Shown: positions 33,221 through 42,246, counted from the stretch's first letter. The stretch: 57,649 bases of DNA from JAWXTK01 sp044433645 (GCA_044433645.1 JAWXTK010000013.1:1-57649); one strand, 5' to 3'. Notes: generated from the sequence alone by a model not told the origin. Translations and numbers: made by a program.

Positions 33221-36133
33221 TTACTTACGCTTAACTTCCACGTTTTCGTAACCCTCAACTATATCGCCGATTCTAATATCGTTGTAACCCTCGATATTTA
33301 GACCACATTCCATATTATTTGTAACCTCCTTAACATCATCTTTGTAACGTTTCAGAGAACCTAGCTTACCTGTGTAAACCACAATACCGTCACGTATAAT
33401 ACGTATAGATGTGTTGCGTGTTAGCTTACCCTCGCGAACAATACATCCTGCGATAGTACCAACTTTAGAGATTTTAAACGTCTCAAGAACCTCAACCGAA
33501 CATACGATTTCTTCCTTCATAATTGGCGCAAGCATACCCTCGATAGCGTCTTTAATCTCGTTGATAGCATCATAGATAATAGAGTAAAGGCGAATTTCAA
33601 TCTCCTCTTTCTCAGCTATCTTACGTGCAGAAACCGAAGGACGAACTTGGAAACCTACGATAACGGCATTAGATGCAGCTGCCAAAAGTACGTCACTCTC
33701 AGAGATTTGACCCACGGCTTTATGTATTACATTCACTTGAACCTCATCCTTAGAAAGTTTGATTAGTGAGTCTGCCATAGCCTCGATAGAACCGTCCACG
33801 TCACCTTTGATGATAACATTAAGTTCCTTGAAGTTACCTATTGCAATACGACGACCAATCTCGTCAAGTGTAACATGTTTCTGAGTTCTAAGACCTTGCA
33901 TACGTTGTAATTGCTCACGTTTGTTAGCAATCTCACGTGCCGAGCGGTCATCATCCATAACATTAAATGTGTCGCCAGCCTGAGGAGCTCCGTTTAGACC
34001 CAACACCTGAACTGGTGTCGAAGGACCTGCTTTGTCGATTTTCTTACCATTCTCGTTAAACATAGCTTTCACACGGCCTGAGTTAGTACCCGATAGCATA
34101 ACGTCTCCGATTTTAAGAGTTCCGTTTTGAACAAGCACCGTAGCTACATATCCACGACCTTTATCAAGTGTAGATTCTATAATCACACCCGAAGCCTTAC
34201 GGTTAGGATTAGCTTTAAGATCTAAGAACTCAGCCTCAAGCAATACTTTTTCAAGCAATCTATCAAGGTTCAAACCTTTCTTAGCCGACACCTCTTGAGA
34301 TTGATATTTACCACCCCAATCTTCAACCAAGTAGTTCATGGCAGAAAGTTGTTCTTTAATCTTCTCAGCATTAGCATTTTCTCTATCTATCTTATTGATA
34401 GCAAATACCATAGGTACACCTGCTGCTGAGGCGTGGTTGATAGCCTCTATAGTTTGTGGCATCACGCTATCATCAGCAGCCACGATAATAATTGCAACGT
34501 CAGTTACCTTAGCACCCCTAGCACGCATCGCTGTAAATGCCTCGTGACCTGGAGTATCTAGGAAAGTGATACGTCTGCCATTTGTTTTAACGCTATAAGC
34601 TCCGATGTGCTGAGTGATACCCCCAGCTTCACCGTCGATAACATTGGTTTTACGTATATTATCCAAAAGTGAGGTTTTACCGTGGTCTACGTGACCCATT
34701 ACGGCAACAACTGGTGGACGATCTTGCATATCCTCGTCGCTGTCCTCATCTTCTTTGTCTTCAATAGATTCTTGAATTTCTACAGATACAAACTCTGTTT
34801 TAAAGCCAAACTCTTCGGCTACCACTGCAAGTGCCTCAGCATCAAGTCGTTGGTTAATAGAAACCATAAGACCTAGATTCATACACGCTGTAATAACGTC
34901 AGTTACAGACACATCCATCATGCTAGCTAATTCACTAACAGTCACAAACTCAGTCACTTTAAGTACTGAACGTTCTTGTTCAGCTTTTTCCATTTCCTCG
35001 TTTAGTTTGGCTGATACTGCCTCACGTTTGTCTTTACGATATTTTGCACCCTTGCCCTTAGTTCCTTTTTGTGTAAGGCGAGCTAGAGTATCTTTTATTT
35101 GTTTTTGTACTTCTTCGTCGCTAACTTCTTGGCGTACAACTGGTTTTGGTGCAGGTTTGTTACCTTTACCACCTTTTTTGCCTCCACCATTTTGGTTGTT
35201 GAATCCTCCTCTATTGCCTTGAGCAGAGTTATTGTTAGCTCCACCACCTTGACCTTGTTGAGGACGGCCTCCACCTTGTTGATTTTGAGGTTTTTGACCT
35301 TGAGCTTGTTTGTTAGCGCCACCACCTTGTTGGTTTTGGCCACCACCTTGGTTTTGTTTTGTAACGTCTACTTTATCTTTAGTGATGCGTTTACGTTTCT
35401 CGCGTTTAGAGTGCTCAGGTTTCTTTTTCTCAAAAGATTTGATATCTATTTTACCAAGCACAACAGGGCCTGCAATCTTATTAGAATCTGACGCACGGAA
35501 CACGTTATCGCTTTTCTCAGCTTGACGCTCGTCGTAAGTTTTTTCTTGCACTACTGCCTCAACTTTTGGCTCAGCCTTCACTTCTTCTACTACTTTTTTA
35601 GGTGTAGGTGCAGGTGCAGGTTTTGGCTCGGGCTTAGGCTCTGGTTTTTTAGGCTCTGGTTTAGCTTCAACTTTTGGCTCTGGAGTAGGCTCTGATTTAG
35701 GTTTAAGCGCAGGAGTTTGAGGTTCAGGTTTTACCTCAGCTTTAACTTCTGGTTTTACTTTCTCTGCTACTTTCTCTACCTTAGCTGCTGATTTTTTGTG
35801 TACATCTAAATCTATTTTACCCAAGATTTTAGGCCCTTTTACAGGCTCAGCTATAATCTCTGGCTCTTTTTTAGGTGCAGGAGCAGGCTCTCTTTTGTCA
35901 TCCAAAGAAACAGTCTCATGCTTTAAGTTTATTTTTTCTCTAATGTTTACAGACGATGACTTGTTAGAGCCGTATTCTTTTTCAAGAACCTGATAAACGT
36001 TAGACTCGATAAGAGAGCTAGGCAAGTTTTCTAACTTGATACCCTTCTTATCGAGAAAAGCTATAATGGTTGACTGTCCTACTTTAAACTCTCTTGCAAC
36101 CTGATGGAGTCTAAGTTTTCTTTCTTCTGACAT
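33221..36133 (-). CDS. infB: translation initiation factor IF-2
   Basis: A 970-residue GTPase that brings initiator tRNA to the 30S subunit. The conserved N-terminal subdomain (M-S-E-E-R-K-L-R-L-H-Q-V-A-R-E-F) is followed by a long low-complexity region. This contains P/E/K-rich stretches (about 80-200) and a G/Q/N-rich segment (about 260-330). The GTPase domain begins near residue 480 with GHVDHGKTSLLD, followed by DTPGHEAF and NKID. Domains II-IV are complete. The length is typical for Bacteroidetes IF-2. It follows nusA after 32 nt on the minus strand. Confidence 0.97.
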   Translation of the reverse strand: MSEERKLRLHQVAREFKVGQSTIIAFLDKKGIKLENLPSSLIESNVYQVLEKEYGSNKSSSVNIREKINLKHETVSLDDKREPAPAPKKEPEIIAEPVKGPKILGKIDLDVHKKSAAKVEKVAEKVKPEVKAEVKPEPQTPALKPKSEPTPEPKVEAKPEPKKPEPKPEPKPAPAPTPKKVVEEVKAEPKVEAVVQEKTYDERQAEKSDNVFRASDSNKIAGPVVLGKIDIKSFEKKKPEHSKREKRKRITKDKVDVTKQNQGGGQNQQGGGANKQAQGQKPQNQQGGGRPQQGQGGGANNNSAQGNRGGFNNQNGGGKKGGKGNKPAPKPVVRQEVSDEEVQKQIKDTLARLTQKGTKGKGAKYRKDKREAVSAKLNEEMEKAEQERSVLKVTEFVTVSELASMMDVSVTDVITACMNLGLMVSINQRLDAEALAVVAEEFGFKTEFVSVEIQESIEDKEDEDSDEDMQDRPPVVAVMGHVDHGKTSLLDNIRKTNVIDGEAGGITQHIGAYSVKTNGRRITFLDTPGHEAFTAMRARGAKVTDVAIIIVAADDSVMPQTIEAINHASAAGVPMVFAINKIDRENANAEKIKEQLSAMNYLVEDWGGKYQSQEVSAKKGLNLDRLLEKVLLEAEFLDLKANPNRKASGVIIESTLDKGRGYVATVLVQNGTLKIGDVMLSGTNSGRVKAMFNENGKKIDKAGPSTPVQVLGLNGAPQAGDTFNVMDDDRSAREIANKREQLQRMQGLRTQKHVTLDEIGRRIAIGNFKELNVIIKGDVDGSIEAMADSLIKLSKDEVQVNVIHKAVGQISESDVLLAAASNAVIVGFQVRPSVSARKIAEKEEIEIRLYSIIYDAINEIKDAIEGMLAPIMKEEIVCSVEVLETFKISKVGTIAGCIVREGKLTRNTSIRIIRDGIVVYTGKLGSLKRYKDDVKEVTNNMECGLNIEGYNDIRIGDIVEGYENVEVKRK

Positions 36134-36165
36134 ATTCTATCTTATTTTTCTTATTTTTTCTGTTA

Positions 36166-37395
36166 CTATTCAAATTCTGATTTCAAAATAGAAATCACTT
36201 CGCTAACTGTTTCCTCTTCCAAGTCAGTACGTTTAACCAAGTCCTCAAATGGAAGATCAAGTACACTTTTAGCAGTGTCACAACCTATGCCTTTAAGAGC
36301 GTCGATAATCCATTGATCTATCTCGTCTGAGAATTCTTGAAGATCTACGTCTTCCTCCTCTACTTCTCTAAACACGTCGATATCATAACCTGTTAGCATA
36401 CTAGCTAGACGTATGTTAAGACCTCCCTTACCAATAGCAAGCGATACTTCGTTTGGTTTAAGGTAAATATCTGCTGTTTTCTTCTCCTCGTTAAGTGTGA
36501 TAGAAGATACTTTTGCAGGGTTAAGTGCACGTTGGATAAGTAGTTGTGTGTTAGATGTATAGTTAACAACGTCGATATTTTCGTTTTTAAGCTCTTTAAC
36601 AACAGCATAAATACGAGAACCTTTCATACCAACACAAGCACCTACTGGGTCTATTCTCTCATCATAAGATTCAACAGCTACCTTAGCACGCTCTCCTGGG
36701 ATACGAACAATTTTTTTGATAGTGATTAGACCGTCAAAAATCTCAGGAACTTCCAACTCGAATAGTCTTTCCAAAAATTCAGGAGCAACACGTGAAAGGA
36801 TAATAACTGGTGTGTTATTTCTCATTTCAACTTTAGATACTATGGCGCGAATTGTGTCGCCTTTACGATAGAAATCGCTAGGGATTTGTTCTGCTTTTGG
36901 TAAAATAAGTTCGTTATCCTCGTCATCTAAAACTAGGATTTCTTTTTTCCAAACTTGATAAACCTCGCCAGTTACTATCTCACCAACTCTTTCTTTATAT
37001 TTATCATATAGTACAGTTTTCTCAAGATCCATGATTCTTGCAGCCAAGTTTTGACGCAAAGAAAGCACTGAACGACGACCAAAATCAGCTAATTTAATCT
37101 CGTCTGCAACCTCTTCACCCACTTCATAAGTTGGGTCAAGTTTGCGAGCCTCAGTAAGTGAAATCTCTTTGTTTAAATTTTCGATTTCATCGTCATTAAC
37201 TATGACTCTGTTTCGCCATATCTCAAGATCACCTTTTTCGGGATTGATGATAATATCAAAGTTTTCGTCTGTCTCATAAGTTTTAATCAACATGTGACGA
37301 AACACATCCTCAAGCACACCTATCATAGTGCTTTTGTCGATATTTTTAAGCTCTTTGAACTCAGCAAAGTTGCTTATCAAATTTAAGTTGTCCAT
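36166..37395 (-). CDS. nusA: transcription termination/antitermination factor NusA
   Basis: A 409-residue RNA polymerase-binding factor that affects pausing, intrinsic termination and antitermination. The N-terminal polymerase-binding domain (about 1-125) is followed by an S1 domain (about 130-200) and tandem KH domains. These include D-P-V-G-A-C-V-G-M-K-G-S-R-I and A-I-G-K-G-G-L-N-I-R-L-A. A short acidic C-terminal region follows. The upstream leader has a good promoter and a terminator-like hairpin (37448-37478), so autoregulation is plausible. infB is co-transcribed; rimP is on the other strand. Confidence 0.95.
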   Translation of the reverse strand: MDNLNLISNFAEFKELKNIDKSTMIGVLEDVFRHMLIKTYETDENFDIIINPEKGDLEIWRNRVIVNDDEIENLNKEISLTEARKLDPTYEVGEEVADEIKLADFGRRSVLSLRQNLAARIMDLEKTVLYDKYKERVGEIVTGEVYQVWKKEILVLDDEDNELILPKAEQIPSDFYRKGDTIRAIVSKVEMRNNTPVIILSRVAPEFLERLFELEVPEIFDGLITIKKIVRIPGERAKVAVESYDERIDPVGACVGMKGSRIYAVVKELKNENIDVVNYTSNTQLLIQRALNPAKVSSITLNEEKKTADIYLKPNEVSLAIGKGGLNIRLASMLTGYDIDVFREVEEEDVDLQEFSDEIDQWIIDALKGIGCDTAKSVLDLPFEDLVKRTDLEEETVSEVISILKSEFE

Positions 37396-37447
37396 TTTTA
37401 AAACAGTATATTGTTCGTTAAATTCTTGTAATTCAGTGATTTATGTA

Positions 37448-37478
37448 ATAAAAGATGGGGACTCATATAGTCCCCATC
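37448..37478 (-). terminator. terminator-like hairpin in nusA leader
   Basis: Read on the minus strand, GATGGGGACT (37469-37478) pairs perfectly with AGTCCCCATC (37454-37463) around a 5-nt loop and is followed by TTTTATT (37447-37453). It lies downstream of the predicted nusA promoter and 52 nt before the nusA ATG. It could attenuate nusA-infB or simply end the preceding gene. Confidence 0.75.
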
Positions 37479-37494
37479 CCTTTGTTTACATCTG

Positions 37495-37526
37495 CAAAGA
37501 TATATATTTATTTTTATTCATGCAAA
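37495..37526 (-). promoter_or_regulatory. candidate nusA-infB promoter
   Basis: On the minus strand TTTG (37523-37526) is followed after 20 nt by TATCTTTG (37495-37502), an exact -7 box with near-ideal spacing. Confidence 0.7.
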
Positions 37527-37588
37527 TTTTTACTTCAAAAAGTTGCTGAGTATGTGAGAGTTAGTTTATAGCTATAAGTTTCAAGTTT

Positions 37589-39277
37589 CTAGAAACTAAC
37601 ACCTACCCCGAAGCTGTAACCTAGGCCTCCCATTCTCTTAGAAATGCCCTCGTCTTGATACTGAGATTTAGTGTCAAATGATTTATTATACAGCTTATAA
37701 GCCTCATTCTGCGCAACTATAGTCGTGTAATCTATACCAATGGTGAACTGCAAAGGATAAAGGAAAGACAAATTCATCTTGCAGCCATAACGCAGGAAGT
37801 AAGCCAAGAACAAAGTCTTTTTATTCTCCTGATAATCGCTATATCCATAATCTGCAACTAGAGATGTTTTAGCGTCCATAAATTCTATACCTCCTGTTCC
37901 AAAAGGCATGAATTCAATATACCTAACAGGCTTATAACCAAAGCCATAGCCTACCTGGAAATTATAGAATTTAAAGATATCTTTAAAGTAGTTATCCACC
38001 ATATAATCTTTGTGAGTCAAGAAGTCATAACCAAGCTCAGACAACACATAATGATTAGCCCCAAAACTAGTTGCACCCACCAAAATATCAGCCCCAACAC
38101 TAAAAGTAGTAAGCCCATCACCCATGGAAGTGGTCGCATTAAATGTAACCCCAAGATCATCGGCCTCCTCTACCATCATGCCCAACTCAACTCGTTTGAG
38201 CCCCGAAATCTGGAAGAAACTAGAAGGCGTATTCGACGAAACCAAGAATTTCTTATTATCCCCAATTTGTGTTGCACGCAAATAACCCACTTTTTTAGGT
38301 TTAGTCTCGCCCGTTCTTTTGCTTTCTTTGAAGGTATAGGCCTTGAATCTATCACCTGTTCTCATGCCCTCTTTTAAACCTATGCGAGCTTGAATAGGTT
38401 TAAGATTCGATATAGTAACATCGTGCTTCCAATCAACAAAGGATTCTTCAACCAGACTAAGTGCTGAGTAACAAGCATTTAACACCAGAGAATCAAAGCC
38501 CTGACGGAAATTAACTGCCACAAAAGAATCTATAGTAGTATAGAAATTAAGCTTGAAATCAAGCGATTCAAATAATTCAAGTTTTTGTTTTTTCACCTCG
38601 GGAGCATCATCTTCATTCACCCAGGTCTGCACCACTTTTTCGTGTAATTCTTTGGTATATTCTAGTTTGTAAACGCTGGCCGTAACGTTAGTAGTCATCA
38701 GCAAAGCTCTGGTTCTAGGGTCCTTGCCCTTAGCCAAACGGTAATAATCCAGCACAACAATGTAGCTACCACTAATTAATTCGTGAGCAATATTATTTAA
38801 CACATCATCCTTAGAAGTATAAGCACGCATGGTTGCATCAGGATTTTTTTCGTTACGCTCCAAGAATTTATATAAATCCATAACCCCATGCTCATCACGG
38901 TTAAACCACTGAGACACAACCTCTTTAGCTATTGTAGAATTATGCACATATTTTGAAATCGTATCAGAATCTATGACCGAGGCACGCGATCTACCCACAT
39001 AAATTCTTTTGGTGTCTATGATGTTTTTGTTGTATTTTCCCAGCAGAGTTATGTTCTGGGCCGTTGTATCTATGGTCATATCAAGTTTATCACCACGCTC
39101 AAGTACAACAAATGAGATACTGGTTTTTGAATAGATAGTTTCGACCTCAGCAGTCACCACCACTTCATCTATCTCGATTTCTTTATCTTCGGGTTTAGCC
39201 GTTTTCTCTTTTGTTTCTTGGGCATAAGAGCATACACACAGAAGAAGTAATATTAAAGGTAGAAGTCTTTTAAGCAT
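37589..39277 (-). CDS. unrecognised secreted protein with C-terminal outer-membrane barrel features
   Basis: A 562-residue protein that I do not recognise. It has a Sec signal peptide (cleavage near residue 19, after S-Y-A) and then a segment E-V-V-V-T-A-E reminiscent of TonB-receptor plug starts, but no TonB receptor follows. A charged, mainly helical central region covers about 90-290. From about 320 the sequence becomes strand-rich with alternating aromatic residues, and it ends in Phe (G-V-G-V-S-F), as outer-membrane barrels do. The last third therefore may be a small barrel. The stop codon lies inside a perfect 14-bp palindrome (37584-37597). It precedes nusA but is probably separately transcribed. 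Confidence 0.6.
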   Translation of the reverse strand: MLKRLLPLILLLLCVCSYAQETKEKTAKPEDKEIEIDEVVVTAEVETIYSKTSISFVVLERGDKLDMTIDTTAQNITLLGKYNKNIIDTKRIYVGRSRASVIDSDTISKYVHNSTIAKEVVSQWFNRDEHGVMDLYKFLERNEKNPDATMRAYTSKDDVLNNIAHELISGSYIVVLDYYRLAKGKDPRTRALLMTTNVTASVYKLEYTKELHEKVVQTWVNEDDAPEVKKQKLELFESLDFKLNFYTTIDSFVAVNFRQGFDSLVLNACYSALSLVEESFVDWKHDVTISNLKPIQARIGLKEGMRTGDRFKAYTFKESKRTGETKPKKVGYLRATQIGDNKKFLVSSNTPSSFFQISGLKRVELGMMVEEADDLGVTFNATTSMGDGLTTFSVGADILVGATSFGANHYVLSELGYDFLTHKDYMVDNYFKDIFKFYNFQVGYGFGYKPVRYIEFMPFGTGGIEFMDAKTSLVADYGYSDYQENKKTLFLAYFLRYGCKMNLSFLYPLQFTIGIDYTTIVAQNEAYKLYNKSFDTKSQYQDEGISKRMGGLGYSFGVGVSF

Positions 39278-39675
39278 AATTTTAAGAAGTAAATTTAGTT
39301 TAGTTAGCTGTAAAAATATAAAAAAAATAATTAACTAACAAACTATTTAAATTTTTAAAGGGAAATCATAAGTTATTTTTCACTGATATATTTTAGACCA
39401 AGCATGGGAGAGACTCTGATTTTGGATTCAGGTTGACCGATTTGACTAAAAAACTAGCTTTTTATCTTATTGAAAATCAAGCGATTACAAAATATCACAA
39501 AATTTCTTGTAATATTTCAAAAAAAGTTTTCTACCTTTGTCCCTGAGCGAGAGAGTGGTATTTCATAAGATTTACCAGTGAGGGAGAGATATATAGATAT
39601 AAAATCTATGAGTTATTATACACTTTTGTCGCCATTAAAAGCACATTTTTATTTATTAACTAAAGATTTTATATT
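39278..39675. other. 398-nt intergenic region with possible long leader
   Basis: No coding sequence is evident. An exact -7 box TACCTTTG lies at 39532-39539 with a weak CTTG at 39506-39509 upstream. That would give the downstream hydrolase gene a 5' leader of about 130 nt. The leader has small hairpin-forming words (for example ATAGAT..ATCTAT) but no riboswitch fold that I recognise. The 39278-39500 part is AT-rich without clear features. Confidence 0.5.
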
Positions 39676-40329
39676 ATGAAAAAATTGTTCATTTCAGCTA
39701 GCATTGTCCTAGCATCTGTATTCTGCGTAGTTAGCGCAACGGCAAGTGAGAATTCTTGCGAGCCTAAAGTAGCCGTTTTAGTAATTGATATGCAAAACGA
39801 CTTTGTTCTTCCAGGAGCTGTATTATGTGTTGACGGCGCTTATGCAACTATTCCAGCTATCCAAGAACTTACAAAACACGGACGTAGCAAACAATGGCCT
39901 GTTATTCACATTATTCGCGAACACCGTCTAAGTGGTGTAGATGTTGACGCTCCACGTATTCCTCTTTTCAAAGATGGCAAACAAGGTTACTGTGTAACTG
40001 GAACTAAAGGGGCTGAGATAGTTGAAGGACTAACTCCTGAGGCTGGTGATATGATAGTAAGCAAACGTCGCAACAGTGCATTCTTTGAAACAGAACTTAA
40101 CATGATACTTAGACGCATGGGCATCACAACCGTAGTTATCGCAGGTACTCAATATCCTAACTGCGTCAGAGGTACAGCTGCTGATGCAATGAGTCTTGAC
40201 TACGAGACTGTAATCTGTCTTGAGGCTTGTTCTGCTAAAACTCCAGAAGTTGCCCAAGCAAATATCTTTGATATGAGAAATATGGGTATCAAATGTATAT
40301 CTCTTAGCGAGGTTAAAACAAACTTCTAG
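39676..40329 (+). CDS. exported isochorismatase-family cysteine hydrolase
   Basis: A 217-residue protein of the isochorismatase/nicotinamidase fold with a cleavable signal peptide (cleavage near residue 24). The catalytic triad is intact: Asp38 in V-L-V-I-D-M-Q-N-D-F, Lys130 in V-S-K-R-R-N-S-A-F and Cys163 in Y-P-N-C-V-R-G-T-A. The D-M-Q-N-D-F and C-V-R-G-T-A motifs are shared by nicotinamidases, ureidoacrylate and N-carbamoyl hydrolases, so the amide substrate cannot be fixed. Periplasmic or secreted location is unusual for this family and inferred from the signal. Single gene ended by a hairpin at 40357-40386. Confidence 0.8.
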   Translation: MKKLFISASIVLASVFCVVSATASENSCEPKVAVLVIDMQNDFVLPGAVLCVDGAYATIPAIQELTKHGRSKQWPVIHIIREHRLSGVDVDAPRIPLFKDGKQGYCVTGTKGAEIVEGLTPEAGDMIVSKRRNSAFFETELNMILRRMGITTVVIAGTQYPNCVRGTAADAMSLDYETVICLEACSAKTPEVAQANIFDMRNMGIKCISLSEVKTNF

Positions 40330-40356
40330 AAGATTTTTTAAGTTTCTAGTTTTCAT

Positions 40357-40390
40357 AGCCGCTGACGTTTTCTAATGTCAGTGGCTTTTT
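40357..40390 (+). terminator. intrinsic terminator of the hydrolase gene
   Basis: Arms 40357-40366 and 40377-40386 pair over 10 bp with one G-U, then a T-run. The word CGTCAGTGGCG at 33150-33160 resembles this stem. Confidence 0.8.
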
Positions 40391-40394
40391 ATTT

Positions 40395-40451
40395 GCTCGA
40401 TGCTAGTCGCAGACCCTTCACGACCCTTTCATACCCTAAAGACCCTAACCC
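40395..40451. repeat. GCTCGATGCTAG word and phased ACCCT array
   Basis: GCTCGATGCTAG at 40395-40406 is identical to 792-803, also just after a plus-strand gene. ACCCT then occurs at 40413, 40423, 40433 and 40442 (10, 10 and 9 bp spacing). This is the same repeat type as 33072-33109 in opposite orientation. Confidence 0.55.
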
Positions 40452-40457
40452 ACACAC

Positions 40458-40491
40458 AAAAAAAGGCCAGCTAAATAATTTAGCCAGCCTT
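40458..40491 (-). terminator. intrinsic terminator of tsf
   Basis: Arms 40463-40476 and 40478-40491 form a stem with a 2x2 internal mismatch; on the minus strand it is followed by a T-run (40458-40464). It ends the ribosomal protein operon. Confidence 0.75.
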
Positions 40492-40513
40492 CATAAAAGA
40501 AAATATCGTATCC

Positions 40514-41332
40514 TTAGTCGTTCAAAGAGAAACGTTTGTAAGCAACAACTTCAGCATCTGCAACTGCTCCTTTAAGGAATTGCTCAACTGTCATTTTGTT
40601 GTTTTTAACCAATGATTGGTTCATCAAAGTGTTCTCTGACAAGAATTTATTAACTTTACCGTCTGCGATTCTGTCCAAAATAGCCTCTGGTTTGCCCTCT
40701 AAACGAGCTTGCTCACGGCCAATTTGACGTTCTTTTTCAAGAACCTCTGCAGGACAATCAGCTGCAGAAATCGAAACTGGAGCCATAGCAGCTGCTTGCA
40801 TAGCAATGTCATGCGCAACCTCTGCAGGAACTTCAGTGTTAAAACCGATAACTGTACCTAATTTATTGTTAATGTGAATGTAGTTAACACACATAGCTGC
40901 CTCGATCTTAGCGTAGAAAGGAACTTCAACTTTCTCACCAGTTTGGCCAGATTTTTCTGTGATGATTTCAGCTACGCTTACACCACCCTCGTTTACTGCC
41001 AACAAAGACTCTAGATCAGCAACGTCGTTCTTAACAGCGATGTCAAGAATTTCGTTAGCAGATGCTGAGAAATCATCATTTTTAGCAACAAAGTCAGTTT
41101 CGCAAGCCAAACACATAAGATATGCTTTGCCATCTACGATTTTAGAAACAACAACACCTTCTGTTGCAGTTCTATCAGCTCTTTTGTTAGCTATCATTTT
41201 ACCCTTCTCGCGAATAATTTCTTGAGCACGAGTAAAGTCACCTTCTGCCTCTTGAAGTGCTTTTTTGCAATCCATCATACCAGCTCCGGTCATTTTACGA
41301 AGTTTTGCAACTTCAGCTGCTTTAATTTCCAT
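40514..41332 (-). CDS. tsf: elongation factor Ts
   Basis: A 272-residue guanine nucleotide exchange factor for EF-Tu. The N-terminal UBA-like domain has R-K-M-T-G-A-G-M-M-D-C-K-K-A-L, and the core has A-C-E-T-D-F-V-A-K-N, which contacts EF-Tu. The C-terminal region contains N-Q-S-L-V-K and V-E-Q-F-L-K-G. It lies 35 nt after rpsB, the near-universal order. Confidence 0.97.
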   Translation of the reverse strand: MEIKAAEVAKLRKMTGAGMMDCKKALQEAEGDFTRAQEIIREKGKMIANKRADRTATEGVVVSKIVDGKAYLMCLACETDFVAKNDDFSASANEILDIAVKNDVADLESLLAVNEGGVSVAEIITEKSGQTGEKVEVPFYAKIEAAMCVNYIHINNKLGTVIGFNTEVPAEVAHDIAMQAAAMAPVSISAADCPAEVLEKERQIGREQARLEGKPEAILDRIADGKVNKFLSENTLMNQSLVKNNKMTVEQFLKGAVADAEVVAYKRFSLND

Positions 41333-41367
41333 CTTAATAAATAAAAATTGTAATTGTTAACTTAAAA

Positions 41368-42198
41368 TTATTCAGCGGCAGGTGCTTCAACTGCAACAGG
41401 CTCAGCAGCCACAACTTCTTCCATTACTGGAACTTCAGCTTTTACAGCTTTTTTGATGCGTGGTTTTGCTTCTTTTGCAGGAGCTTCAGCAGCTTCTTTA
41501 TCTTTCTCTAGTTTGCGTTCAGCAAGTCCTTCAGCGATAGCCTTAGTAACTGTGTCAAGAACAACAAATACAGACTTAGTTGCATCGTCATTTGCAGGTA
41601 TTACATAATCAATATCAGTTGGATCACAACAAGTATCAACCATAGCAAATACTGGGATGTTAAGTCTTTTTGCCTCTTTAACAGCGTTAGACTCTTTTTG
41701 TACGTCAACGACGAAAAGAGCTGCTGGCAAACGAGTTAGATCAGAGATAGAACCTAAGTTTTTCTCTAGTTTAGCTCTCTGACGAGAGATTTGTAGTTTT
41801 TCTCTTTTAGAGAAATTGTTGAAAGTACCGTCAGCCTCCATTTTGTCAATGGTAGACATTTTTTTAACGGCCTTACGTATTGTTGGGAAGTTTGTAAGCA
41901 TACCTCCTGGCCAACGTTCAGTAACATAAGGCATGTTGACTGAAGAAACAGTTTCTGCAACAACGTCCTTAGCTTGTTTTTTTGTAGCCACGAATAGTAT
42001 ACGACGACCGCTCTTAGCGATTTGTTTCATAGCCGCAGCAGCTTCATCAAGTTTCACAACTGTTTTGTGAAGGTCGATGATGTGGATTCCGTTTTTCTCC
42101 ATAAAAATATAAGGAGCCATTTTAGGATTCCATTTTCTCTTTAGGTGACCGAAGTGAGCTCCGGCCTCTAATAATTGATTAAAATCAGTTCTTGGCAT
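41368..42198 (-). CDS. rpsB: 30S ribosomal protein S2
   Basis: A 276-residue small-subunit protein. Core motifs are present: L-L-E-A-G-A-H-F-G-H, W-N-P-K-M-A-P-Y-I-F, W-P-G-G-M-L-T-N-F-x-T-I, and D-T-x-x-D-P-x-x-I-D-Y-x-I-P-x-N-D-D-A. A ~50-residue acidic/Ala/Lys-rich C-terminal extension (from about 225) goes beyond the E. coli protein and is seen in Bacteroidetes S2. A 178-nt gap separates it from rpsI and may hold an S2 leader and its own promoter. Confidence 0.97.
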   Translation of the reverse strand: MPRTDFNQLLEAGAHFGHLKRKWNPKMAPYIFMEKNGIHIIDLHKTVVKLDEAAAAMKQIAKSGRRILFVATKKQAKDVVAETVSSVNMPYVTERWPGGMLTNFPTIRKAVKKMSTIDKMEADGTFNNFSKREKLQISRQRAKLEKNLGSISDLTRLPAALFVVDVQKESNAVKEAKRLNIPVFAMVDTCCDPTDIDYVIPANDDATKSVFVVLDTVTKAIAEGLAERKLEKDKEAAEAPAKEAKPRIKKAVKAEVPVMEEVVAAEPVAVEAPAAE

Positions 42199-42246
42199 TT
42201 TAATAATACTCTTAATGTTCTGTTTTTTTTAATTCTCTACACATCA

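Noticed and set aside
35095..35525. Long open frames in other frames of the infB low-complexity region
   Set aside because: They are by-products of the G/Q/N- and P/K-rich repeat coding of IF-2 and show no protein-like composition.
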